Under the pieces are notes generated by a model, which saw only the letters and a program-made list of their open reading frames with translations, was not told the DNA's origin and did not search any database. Source: an uncultured Muribaculaceae bacterium (GTDB lineage: Bacteria > Bacteroidota > Bacteroidia > Bacteroidales > Muribaculaceae). Taken from it: DNA of 64,000 nt. The number at the start of each line of letters is the position of its first letter. The stretch's first letter is position 1. Shown here piece by piece: positions 18,251 through 25,623 of the stretch. The position numbers and the translations under genes were made by a program. The DNA is taken from positions 186,909 to 250,908 of the forward strand of contig CAJURN010000002.1 of NCBI GenBank assembly GCA_910589055.1, given 5' to 3'.

Positions 18251-19264
18251 TCATTTGATTCCGCGCTTGTTTAGCTCGGATTGGTAGCGGGCGGCGTTGC
18301 GTCGGTGGTCGGCGAATGTGCGGGCGAAGTCGTGATAGCCTGAGAAGTCGGACTTTGCGCACATATAAAGGAAGTCATGCTGCGGGGCATCCAGCACCCC
18401 CTCGAGAGTTGTGCGGTCGGGGATGCGGATCGGGCCCGGGGGCAGACCTTTGTTAATGTAGGTGTTGTAAGGCGATGCAGTTTTAAGGTGCTTTCCTGTT
18501 ATGCGGCGAAGGGAGAAGTCGCCAACAGCGAATTTCACCGTCGGGTCGGCTTGCAGCGGCATGCCTGTGGCAAGGCGGTTGAGATACAGGCGCGCGACTT
18601 TGGGGCGTTCATCTGCTTTAGCGGTTTCTTCCTCTACGATTGAGGCCACGGTTGCGACTCCAACGGGTGTGAGGCCGAGACTGCGGGCTTTGGCACGCCG
18701 TTCGTCGTTCCAGAAGTTGTTGCGTACGTCAACGAGCTTGCGAACGGTCTTGATGGCGCTGTCGGTCCAGTACACTTCGTAGGTGTCGGGCAGGAAAGCC
18801 GCGGGATATTGCGCCGGTTTGAAGTTGAACTCCGGAAGCATTGAGTCGCAGGCTGCGGTGAAGTCGCCGGGAGAGAACTCCATTTTGGCCGACAGGCGTT
18901 CGGCCAGGGCATCGAGAGTGCGCACGTTGTTGAACGTGAGCCGCACTGGTGTCTGCCGCCCGTAGCGGATGGCGCGGCTAAGGCGCAGAGCCGTGGTGCC
19001 GGGGGCGACAGCGTAGGAGCCGTGAGCTTCATCCGGTGTTCCGCCTTGCCATTTCCAAAGGCGGTCGACGGACCGGGCGAAGTCGGCCCCGAGCGATGCA
19101 GTAAGGCTGTCGGCCACCGCCTCGCGTGTGCTTCCGGCAGGGATGTTGACGCGGACTGTTGTTTCGCCGTCGTATCTGTCGAATACCAGTGACGCAAGGT
19201 ATAAGCCTGCGCCGAAGATGATGGCGACAAGTGCGGCCAGGCATATCAGGAGTTTCTTTTTCAT
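18251..19264 (-). CDS. mltG: Endolytic murein transglycosylase MltG
   Basis: A 337-residue inner-membrane protein that cuts nascent glycan strands and so sets their length. It has one N-terminal membrane segment (LLICLAALVAIIFGAGLYLA), the FLPDTYEVYW motif (158-167), the catalytic-glutamate region ATVASIVEEET (about 205-214) and conserved MPLQADPTVKFA and SPYNTYINKGLPPGPI. Length is typical. A GC-rich terminator separates it from gpmI upstream, so it may have its own promoter or rely on read-through. Confidence 0.93.
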   Translation of the reverse strand: MKKKLLICLAALVAIIFGAGLYLASLVFDRYDGETTVRVNIPAGSTREAVADSLTASLGADFARSVDRLWKWQGGTPDEAHGSYAVAPGTTALRLSRAIRYGRQTPVRLTFNNVRTLDALAERLSAKMEFSPGDFTAACDSMLPEFNFKPAQYPAAFLPDTYEVYWTDSAIKTVRKLVDVRNNFWNDERRAKARSLGLTPVGVATVASIVEEETAKADERPKVARLYLNRLATGMPLQADPTVKFAVGDFSLRRITGKHLKTASPYNTYINKGLPPGPIRIPDRTTLEGVLDAPQHDFLYMCAKSDFSGYHDFARTFADHRRNAARYQSELNKRGIK

Positions 19265-19279
19265 AAGAATGTTATGAAA

Positions 19280-19309
19280 GGGGCGCGGATCAAAGCCGAC
19301 CCGCGCCCC
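19280..19309 (-). terminator. Terminator after gpmI
   Basis: GGGGCGCGG (19280-19288) pairs perfectly with CCGCGCCCC (19301-19309). Read on the minus strand the stem is followed by TTTCATAAC. The short T run makes termination likely but perhaps partial. Confidence 0.7.
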
Positions 19310-19335
19310 CGGACAGATAAATTATATACGGAGTT

Positions 19336-20847
19336 TTAGTCCGTGATAAGGTCTTTGCCGGTCATCTCCGCAGGCTGGGCAACTCCGAGGATGTGGAGGA
19401 TGGAGGGAGCCACGTCGGCAAGAATACCGTTTTCGACTTTCGCGTTCTTGTCGTTGCTTACATAAACGAAGGGAACGGGATTGAGCGAGTGGGCGGTGTT
19501 GGGAGTGCCGTCGGGGTTCTCGGCGTAGTCGGCATTGCCGTGGTCGGCGATGATGATTGTGCCGTAGCCGTTGGCCTTTGCGGCTTCAACGGTGTCGTGG
19601 AGGCAGTTGTCAAGAGTTTCGACTGCCTTTTCGATGGCAGAGTAGATGCCGGTGTGGCCCACCATGTCGCCGTTGGCGTAGTTAACGACAATGAAGTCGT
19701 ACTTTTCGGAGTTGATGGCCTCGACGAGTTTGTCCTTTACCTCGTAGGCGCTCATTTCGGGCTTGAGGTCGTAAGTTGCAACCTTGGGAGAGGGCACGAG
19801 TGTGCGTTCCTCGCCTGCGAAGGGAGCCTCGCGGCCGCCGTTGAAGAAGAATGTCACGTGGGCATACTTTTCAGTTTCGGCGATGTGGAGCTGCTTGAGA
19901 CCTTTTTCCGAGAGATATTCGGCCAGGGTGTTGCGTACGTCTTCCTTGTCGAAGAGGATGTGCACGCCCTTGAACGATGAATCGTAGGGGGTCATGCAGT
20001 AGTACTGCAGGCCGGGAACTACGTGCATACCCTGCTCGGGCATGTCGTTCTGAGTGAGCACCTCGGTGATTTCCTTGGCGCGGTCGTTGCGGTAGTTGAA
20101 GAAAATCACGCAGTCGTCGGCCTTGATTGTACCGTCGACGGTGGAGTTGTTGATAGGCTTGATGAATTCGTCGGTAACGTCGTTGTCGTAGCTTTCCTGC
20201 ATAGCCTTGAGCATGTCGGTGGCCTGTTCGCCTTCGCCGTTTACGAGAAGGTCGTAGGCAACTTTCACGCGTTCCCAACGGCGGTCGCGGTCCATTGCGT
20301 AGAAGCGGCCGATGATTGAGGCAATCACGCCTGCCGACTTGTCGCAGTGTTCCTGTACCTGGCGGATGAATCCGAGGCCGCTGCGGGGGTCGGTGTCACG
20401 ACCGTCCATGAAGCAGTGGAGATACACCTTTTCGAGTCCGTAGTGCTTTGCGATGTCGCACAGCGCGAAAAGGTGGTCGAGCGAGGAGTGCACGCCGCCG
20501 GTTGATGTCAGACCCATGAAGTGCATAGCTTTGCCGGTGCGGGCGCAGTATTCGAAAGCGTTTTTGATTTCGGGGTTTTCGAGGATGCTGCCGGTGCTGA
20601 TGGCCTTGTTGATTTTTACAAGGTCCTGATATACGACGCGTCCTGCGCCGATGTTGAGGTGACCTACCTCGGAGTTGCCCATCTGTCCGTCGGGCAGACC
20701 TACGAATTCACCGCTGGCCTGGAGTTCCGAGTGGGGATAGTTCTTGATGAGTGAGTCCCAATAGGGAGTGGGAGTGGAGTAGATGGCATTTGCGTGGTTG
20801 TGCTTGCCAAGTCCCCATCCGTCGAGGATGATAAGAAGTGCTTTCAT
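19336..20847 (-). CDS. gpmI: 2,3-bisphosphoglycerate-independent phosphoglycerate mutase
   Basis: A 503-residue alkaline-phosphatase-superfamily enzyme that interconverts 3- and 2-phosphoglycerate in glycolysis using Mn ions. Diagnostic motifs are LIILDGWGLGKHNHANAI with metal-binding Asp9, the catalytic serine in GQMGNSEVGHLNIGAGRVVY (Ser59), HCFMDGRDTDPRSG, NYRNDRAKEIT, NYANGDMVGHTG and IIADHGNADY. Length and motifs are full. It follows the small membrane-protein gene after 29 nt. Confidence 0.97.
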   Translation of the reverse strand: MKALLIILDGWGLGKHNHANAIYSTPTPYWDSLIKNYPHSELQASGEFVGLPDGQMGNSEVGHLNIGAGRVVYQDLVKINKAISTGSILENPEIKNAFEYCARTGKAMHFMGLTSTGGVHSSLDHLFALCDIAKHYGLEKVYLHCFMDGRDTDPRSGLGFIRQVQEHCDKSAGVIASIIGRFYAMDRDRRWERVKVAYDLLVNGEGEQATDMLKAMQESYDNDVTDEFIKPINNSTVDGTIKADDCVIFFNYRNDRAKEITEVLTQNDMPEQGMHVVPGLQYYCMTPYDSSFKGVHILFDKEDVRNTLAEYLSEKGLKQLHIAETEKYAHVTFFFNGGREAPFAGEERTLVPSPKVATYDLKPEMSAYEVKDKLVEAINSEKYDFIVVNYANGDMVGHTGIYSAIEKAVETLDNCLHDTVEAAKANGYGTIIIADHGNADYAENPDGTPNTAHSLNPVPFVYVSNDKNAKVENGILADVAPSILHILGVAQPAEMTGKDLITD

Positions 20848-20876
20848 ATTGTTGTGAAGTTTTATGTTTTGTTTTA

Positions 20877-21095
20877 TTATTTTCCGTTGTTGTTGCGTCG
20901 CGCGTCGCGGTAGCGTTCACGCCTGCGCAGGTTGAAGTGAAGCAGCACGAGAATCACCAGTGTGATGGCGATGATGCCCCAGTAGTAGAGCGGTGAGGTA
21001 TTGCCTGCGGCCATCTCGGGATAGCCAATCCAAGCCATTACGGCCAGATATATTGCCAGAATACAGGGAATTATGACAGAGCGGCGGAGTTTCAT
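20877..21095 (-). CDS. Small two-helix membrane protein
   Basis: A 72-residue protein with two predicted membrane helices (VIIPCILAIYLAVMAWIGY and LYYWGIIAITLVILVLLHF) and a strongly basic C-terminal tail (NLRRRERYRDARRNNNGK). Its ATG overlaps the stop of the exonuclease gene by 4 bp, a translational-coupling arrangement that supports it as a real gene. I do not recognise the family; no function is assigned. Confidence 0.7.
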   Translation of the reverse strand: MKLRRSVIIPCILAIYLAVMAWIGYPEMAAGNTSPLYYWGIIAITLVILVLLHFNLRRRERYRDARRNNNGK

Positions 21096-21772
21096 TGTTG
21101 CGGTGCTGTTTCTTGTTGGGAGTCGGAGTCCTTTGTTCTGGGCTTGTTGAGCTCGGCGGGGTCGATTTTGTAGATTGACTCCGAAGGATTGAACGCTCCT
21201 GAGTTCAAAAAGTTGAATATCTGCAGACAGGAATATGCGTCAAGCGCGGCATAGGCCATCTGGAGGTCGGTGAGGGTTTCGGCCTCCCAGTTGGTGAGAC
21301 GCTGCCCCTTGGAAATGCGTTCGCCAAAGATTATCGCATAAATCTTCTGAAGCGAGATGTCGGCGATGAGGTATTGGCGCACGAACGATTGCAGGTCGAT
21401 GAATCCTCCCGGGGTAATCTCTTCCGAGCGGCTTATGGCGTTGAAGTCGTCGTGAATCGACAGACCTATTTTGGTGATTGCTTCATTTTCAAGGAAATCC
21501 TTCAGTTCGGCGCAGATTCCTATCTTGTTGAGCCGGAAGAGGAAACACTCCCTTTCGGTGGCAATCTGCATCAGGGCCACTTTGTGCGGACGCCCCTTGC
21601 GGAACGACGGACGTGTCTCGGTGTCGAATCCGACGAGCTTTTCCTTGGCGAGCGCGCGCAGAGCCATGTGAGCCTTGGCCGCGGTGTCAATCAGGATGAT
21701 ACGTCCCTGAAAGTCCACGGTCGGCAGCGCTGCGAGCTGCTCCTTGTTTATGCTGAGTACGTAATCGCTCAT
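21092..21772 (-). CDS. 3'-5' exonuclease, RNase D-like
   Basis: From ATG 21772 the product is 226 residues. It has the DEDDy exonuclease motifs: VGFDTETRPSF (Exo I), IGLSIHDDFNAI (Exo II) and QMAYAALDAYSCLQIF (Exo III, with Tyr). It lacks HRDC domains and is shorter than RNase D, so it is a stand-alone exonuclease domain with RNA or DNA substrate unknown. A TTG at 21808 would start inside the promoter element and is rejected. The -7 box lies only 6 bp before the ATG, so the message may be leaderless. Confidence 0.85.
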   Translation of the reverse strand: MSDYVLSINKEQLAALPTVDFQGRIILIDTAAKAHMALRALAKEKLVGFDTETRPSFRKGRPHKVALMQIATERECFLFRLNKIGICAELKDFLENEAITKIGLSIHDDFNAISRSEEITPGGFIDLQSFVRQYLIADISLQKIYAIIFGERISKGQRLTNWEAETLTDLQMAYAALDAYSCLQIFNFLNSGAFNPSESIYKIDPAELNKPRTKDSDSQQETAPQQ

Positions 21773-21778
21773 TCTGTG

Positions 21779-21825
21779 CAAAGTTACGAATAAGTGAGGG
21801 CAATGCAAAATTTATTTTAGCATTG
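21779..21825 (-). promoter_or_regulatory. Palindromic repeat-promoter element, copy A
   Basis: In gene direction: CAATGC, the AT-rich core TAAAATAAATTTT, GCATTG, then CCCTCACTTATTCG and TAACTTTG. TTTTG and TAACTTTG are 19 bp apart. Four other copies (24004, 24078, 36349, 36406) share the core and the CTYRCTTATTCG block but have different stem sequences that still pair. This copy lacks the outer left arm. It serves the exonuclease gene. Confidence 0.6.
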
Positions 21826-21837
21826 AATTTTTATTAA

Positions 21838-21889
21838 CATGATATATCATGATTCATCATGTTTTATCATGATACATCATGAAGTCATG
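21838..21889. repeat. Ten-bp-spaced CATG array
   Basis: CATG occurs at 21838, 21848, 21858, 21868 and 21878, exactly 10 bp apart, mostly as ATCATGAT-like palindromes, with a sixth at 21886. It lies immediately upstream of promoter element A, about 65-115 bp before the exonuclease start. Same-face spacing would suit cooperative protein binding; simple repeat expansion is the alternative. Confidence 0.6.
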
Positions 21890-21936
21890 CAAAAAACGTC
21901 GGCAAAAACTATTACCTTGCCTTTTGGCCTTTTTAC

Positions 21937-22593
21937 CTAATTTGCCTTCCCCGGCATCACCACCAGCTTGCTCTCCGGGAAATGGCGGCTGAGATAGCGG
22001 CGGATGAATCCCAGAGTGTCAGGAGCTATGACCGGATCCTTGTCGAAGTAGGAATTATAGATAACGAGCGGCACGCGTATCTTTCGTGCTGCCAGAGCTT
22101 CGAGCGAAAGGATGGTGTGGTTGATTGAACCGAGAACGGAATTCGTTACTAGCGCCACAGGCAGATTATGCTCGGCCACGTAGTCGATTGTGAAATAATC
22201 GTCGGTCACGGGCACCATCAGCCCTCCGGCGCCTTCGATGAGCACCCGGTCGTAGCGCGAGGCAAGTATGGCCGTGCTTTTTTCCACAAGGCTCAGGTCG
22301 ATTTCGCGGCCGTCGATGGCGGCGGCAAGCTGAGCCGAAGCCGGATATGAAAATATGATGGGAGCCGTTGTGCCGTCAAGGTCTTCGGGCAGTGGGTCGA
22401 TGCCGCACAGGCGTCGGTGGCTCTCGATGTCCTCCGAAGAGCCGGTGCAGCCGGTCTGGATAAACTTCTGTGTTGCCACGCTGAGGCCTTCCTTCATCAT
22501 TTCGGAGGCCAGCCACGCGGTGGCATATGTCTTTCCGGCATCGGTGTCTATGCCGGATATGAAGAGTACTTTTTCGTCAATGTCTATTGCCAT
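21937..22593 (-). CDS. bioD: Dethiobiotin synthetase
   Basis: A 218-residue ATP-dependent carboxylase that closes the ureido ring of dethiobiotin in biotin synthesis. It shows the P-loop GIDTDAGKTYATA (14-26), the substrate-binding QKFIQTGC, the VLIEGAGGLMVPV motif (about 117-129) and VTNSVLGSINHTI. The start overlaps the end of the BioG-BioC gene by 10 bp, so the two are translationally coupled. A C/T-rich word tract follows the stop. Confidence 0.95.
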   Translation of the reverse strand: MAIDIDEKVLFISGIDTDAGKTYATAWLASEMMKEGLSVATQKFIQTGCTGSSEDIESHRRLCGIDPLPEDLDGTTAPIIFSYPASAQLAAAIDGREIDLSLVEKSTAILASRYDRVLIEGAGGLMVPVTDDYFTIDYVAEHNLPVALVTNSVLGSINHTILSLEALAARKIRVPLVIYNSYFDKDPVIAPDTLGFIRRYLSRHFPESKLVVMPGKAN

Positions 22594-23981
22594 TTTCTGA
22601 GTATGAAGATAAATGGAACGTATGTGATGTGGTAGCGGCCGTCGAGGTCGGGATAGTAACGGCGCAGTATCGACCGGAGATTCACACCGCCTTCGGCATC
22701 GCGGCCAAGGGCGTTGACTCCGGTCTGCTTGAGATGGCGGAACACGTCGGTGGCGCTGTCAAATGACATATCGCTGCGCCAGCCGCGGGTTTCGACAATC
22801 TCGAATCCGTCGGGAACAAGGTCGATCCATTCTGCGGGCGAAAGCAGCGGCAGCCCGTGACCCGTCAAGGCGCTGATTTCGGCAAGGTTGCCGCGCGTGA
22901 AAGTGCTGCACACGACCAGTCCGCCGGGGGCGAGAACACGCAGGCACTCGCGCAGGAAACCGCGGGGCGAGTTGAACCACTGCACGGTCGAGGCCGAGGC
23001 TATGAGGTCGAACGAAGCCGCAGGAAGTGAGCGCATGGCCGTTTCACCGTCGCAGCAGCGGAATGTGGCTGAATCAATGTCGGCCGGAGGATTGTCCACC
23101 ACGTCCCACAGCTCGAGATATGCCCCCGGGTCTTTCATCCTCACCAGTCTGCGGGTGAATGAGCCTGTGCCACATCCGATTTCAAGGGCACGCGCCGCCG
23201 GTTTTGCAAGAATGTCAGCCGCGCCTTGCGTGCGGCATAGCTTTTCGAGACAGTCCACGACTTCGCGCTGAACCACGGCCTCGCTGTCGTAAGTGGCCTG
23301 TCCGCGGCCAAAGCGCACTCCCACGGTCTGTTTGTCGATGATATGGCGGTCGATAATCTGCTGGATGTCGATGTAGTGTGGGGCATCACACATTATGCGT
23401 CGCACGCCTTCCCAGGCGCGCCACTGGTTTGCAGCCGGGAATATGGCATCCTCGCGCCCTATGATTGCGAGATCCCATCCGCCGGCAGGAGGATTGCTTA
23501 GCAAAGGTGGCGGAAAAATGGCGTCGAGTTCTTCTCCAAGCTCCTCCACGCAGCGTTGGGGCAGATTCTCCGAGAAGCGCGCGAACACATCGCGCGAACC
23601 GCACACGCGCCGGTAAAACTTATGCAACGAGCGCTCCGACAGCCCCTGCCGTGTACCCGTAAACACATTTTCGGGTATTCCGAGGCGGTTGTCGACGGGA
23701 GTTGTGGTGCCGTTGACAGCGATGCGCCGTGTCACTCGCGTTGCAAGCGAATGGCTTGTCATCGAAGCAGCATACACGCCCATCGACCATGCCACGATAC
23801 AAATCTCGCGGTAAGGGGCGGTGCAACTCCAGTCGATGTCGAAACTCCGGTAGTTCCACACCACCATCACATCATATCCGTGACGTCGCAGCGAGGCAAA
23901 CGGACGCCAGTCCATCGCCCACCCGGCAAAAAAAAGAATCAGACGGTCTGATCCGGTGGAGGAAACAATCTTGTATTGCAT
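22584..23981 (-). CDS. bioGC: BioG-BioC fusion: pimeloyl-ACP methyl ester esterase and malonyl-ACP O-methyltransferase
   Basis: One 465-residue polypeptide with two biotin-synthesis enzymes. The N-terminal part (1 to about 215) matches BioG (DUF452): FFAGWAMDW, nucleophile Ser66 in VAWSMGVYA, Asp178 in GREDAIFP and His202 in DAPHYID. The C-terminal part (about 215-465) matches BioC: SAM-binding ALEIGCGTGSFTRRL (265-279), FDLIASASTVQWFNSP and LRVLAPGGLVVCSTF. BioC methylates malonyl-ACP to disguise it as a fatty-acid primer; BioG removes the methyl ester when pimeloyl-ACP is complete. The fusion puts the first and last special steps in one protein. bioD follows directly. Confidence 0.9.
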   Translation of the reverse strand: MQYKIVSSTGSDRLILFFAGWAMDWRPFASLRRHGYDVMVVWNYRSFDIDWSCTAPYREICIVAWSMGVYAASMTSHSLATRVTRRIAVNGTTTPVDNRLGIPENVFTGTRQGLSERSLHKFYRRVCGSRDVFARFSENLPQRCVEELGEELDAIFPPPLLSNPPAGGWDLAIIGREDAIFPAANQWRAWEGVRRIMCDAPHYIDIQQIIDRHIIDKQTVGVRFGRGQATYDSEAVVQREVVDCLEKLCRTQGAADILAKPAARALEIGCGTGSFTRRLVRMKDPGAYLELWDVVDNPPADIDSATFRCCDGETAMRSLPAASFDLIASASTVQWFNSPRGFLRECLRVLAPGGLVVCSTFTRGNLAEISALTGHGLPLLSPAEWIDLVPDGFEIVETRGWRSDMSFDSATDVFRHLKQTGVNALGRDAEGGVNLRSILRRYYPDLDGRYHITYVPFIFILRKWQ

Positions 23982-24003
23982 CGTGTCAATTTAAAACCGG
24001 ATG

Positions 24004-24066
24004 CAAAAATACGAATAAGCGAGGGCAGAACCAAATTTATTTGAGTTCTGCCGAGCGAGAGTATTT
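24004..24066 (-). promoter_or_regulatory. Palindromic repeat-promoter element, copy B
   Basis: In gene direction: outer arm AAATACTCTCGCTCG, stem GGCAGAAC, core TCAAATAAATTTG, stem GTTCTGCC, then CTCGCTTATTCG and TATTTTTG. TTTG and TATTTTTG are 20 bp apart. The -7 box lies about 22 bp before the bioGC ATG. The stem differs from copies A, C and E yet pairs perfectly. Confidence 0.6.
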
Positions 24067-24077
24067 AAGGCGATAGC

Positions 24078-24140
24078 CAAAAATACGAATAAGTGAGAAC
24101 AATGCCAGAATTTATTTTAGGCATTGCCGAACGTGAGTAT
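24078..24140 (-). promoter_or_regulatory. Palindromic repeat-promoter element, copy C
   Basis: A second, tandem copy in the same orientation, 74 bp upstream of copy B. In gene direction: ATACTCACGTTCG, stem GCAATGCC, core TAAAATAAATTCT, stem GGCATTG, then TTCTCACTTATTCG and TATTTTTG. Its -33 region (TTCTG) is weaker than in the other copies. Confidence 0.55.
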
Positions 24141-24173
24141 TGCCGAACAGGCGCGCCGGAGGTGCGTCATAAT

Positions 24174-24200
24174 AAGAAAACCCCGCGCTTCAGCGTGGGG
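24174..24200 (-). terminator. Terminator of the ATPase/Imm26 operon
   Basis: CCCCGCGCT and AGCGTGGGG (24181-24200) form a hairpin. On the minus strand it is followed by TTTTCTTATT. It lies about 50 bp beyond the stop of the last Imm26-like gene. Confidence 0.7.
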
Positions 24201-24247
24201 AGAGGATACGAAGCCATATCCCAGTCTCGGAGAGACGCCTGATTGGA

Positions 24248-25033
24248 TTAATGTTTGAAATATTTATCACGGGCATAGAGAATGTATCTATTGACACGAT
24301 TCTTCCAATTAGATGTATCTGAATTTTGGTATGTTGGGAAGAATGAACCAAGAGGATTCTCGGTATATATCTTGCTGTAAGGCACTCTCGACTTATAAGA
24401 ATCGGTTATTCCTTCTATATCATTGATTTCTCCGGTTCCCACTTTCTCAAGCCAACTTGTAATTAGCTTATCTTGCATTTCCTGAAATTTAATCTGATCG
24501 GATTGGATTTGATACTTCACTTTCCAAAGAAGCTCCATCTCTTCATCATAATTGTCCAATCTTTTGATTACGTCTATTGCCGGATGTACGGAGCCCGGGG
24601 TAAGTTGTAATCTTATATCTTCGTGTAGAGCACCATTATAATAAAAAGAATCGTATCCGGGTTTCCACAAGAACCAAACTTCCTTGTCAACGTCAAAGAT
24701 GATATTTGAACATCTTGTGGTACTAACGAATGTAACCTCACGGCGCATTTTATCAAGGCCAAGGTTGAGCGATTTTCCGGCTTTGAAGAAAAGACCACTC
24801 TCAACGCCCCATTTGATGACGGTGTGCATGTAGAAAGCAACATCGTCGTTAACTACTTCTTCGAGGTCAGGTTTGGCGTCGATTGGATATCGAGTCTTGA
24901 AAACGCGCACAAGGTCGCTTCCGAGTAAGTCGGGGTCAATCATTATAAACTGCATATAATGCTTCTCCGTCTCGCTCCCCGGAACCTCATACACAAATCC
25001 AACCTTCGTCACTATCCGTTTCTTCTTTTCCAT
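24248..25033 (-). CDS. Imm26-like immunity protein, long paralogue
   Basis: A 261-residue soluble protein. The N-terminal part (KKRIVTKVGFVYEVPGSE, then YMQFIMIDPDLLGSDLVRVF) matches the immunity protein 26 family, members of polyimmunity loci that protect against contact-dependent or secreted toxins. It is a diverged paralogue of the preceding gene (both begin MEKKKRI) but has an extra C-terminal half of about 110 residues (DNYDEEMELLWKVKYQIQSD) not recognised. It follows its paralogue after 32 nt. No toxin gene is nearby. The gene is AT-rich compared with the ATPase gene upstream, suggesting separate acquisition. Confidence 0.6.
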   Translation of the reverse strand: MEKKKRIVTKVGFVYEVPGSETEKHYMQFIMIDPDLLGSDLVRVFKTRYPIDAKPDLEEVVNDDVAFYMHTVIKWGVESGLFFKAGKSLNLGLDKMRREVTFVSTTRCSNIIFDVDKEVWFLWKPGYDSFYYNGALHEDIRLQLTPGSVHPAIDVIKRLDNYDEEMELLWKVKYQIQSDQIKFQEMQDKLITSWLEKVGTGEINDIEGITDSYKSRVPYSKIYTENPLGSFFPTYQNSDTSNWKNRVNRYILYARDKYFKH

Positions 25034-25065
25034 ATGTGAGGTTATGTATTGTGATGGCTCTTTGT

Positions 25066-25608
25066 CTATTCACCAATGAGTGTATGCTTGGGGAGAAAAG
25101 AGATATCTTCGACTTTCTTACGAGGGTCAAAGGGCCAATTTCCTGTGTTAATTTTCGTAATAATTGCATCAATACTCCATACCATTCCTGATTCATATTC
25201 GCTTGTTTCGGGAATCTCTTCATGTGTGTATTCTATCGAACCCTCAAATCGAGATATTGCGCGGGAAATTTTGGAAGACCCTCCTATTATGTATCCAATG
25301 TCGTAAAATATAATTTTATTTAAACCTTCAAGACCAAGTTCATTACTGGCGCCTTCTTTCCATATATCTGCCTGATGGACAGCAATGCGTAAAACAATAT
25401 GGGAGTAGAAAAGAATATCATCAGATAAAATTTCGTCAATGGTAGGTGACTCATTCAAAGTGTATTTCTTTGAAAAAACACGTACAATGTCAGAATTCCA
25501 AACCTTGGAGTCTTTTGCTATATACTGCATATAGCACTTCTTGCCGTCTCCCAAAGGAATACCGTAGACATTTCCAATTTTGTTGATTATTCTCTTTTTC
25601 TTTTCCAT
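25066..25608 (-). CDS. Imm26-like immunity protein, short paralogue
   Basis: A 180-residue protein beginning MEKKKRIINKIGNVYGIPLG, with YMQYIAKDSKVWNSDIVRVF and a segment with conserved acidic residues (PTIDEILSDDILFYSHIVLR). It resembles the Imm26 family and its downstream neighbour. It starts 15 nt after the stop of the AAA/DUF4435 gene and probably shares its transcript. Without a cognate toxin in view it is best described as an orphan immunity gene; the family call rests on motif resemblance. Confidence 0.6.
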   Translation of the reverse strand: MEKKKRIINKIGNVYGIPLGDGKKCYMQYIAKDSKVWNSDIVRVFSKKYTLNESPTIDEILSDDILFYSHIVLRIAVHQADIWKEGASNELGLEGLNKIIFYDIGYIIGGSSKISRAISRFEGSIEYTHEEIPETSEYESGMVWSIDAIITKINTGNWPFDPRKKVEDISFLPKHTLIGE

Positions 25609-25623
25609 GGCATAATGGGGTGT

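Noticed and set aside
21838..21889. CATG array as a CRISPR
   Set aside because: Units are 10 bp with no distinct spacers and no cas genes are present.
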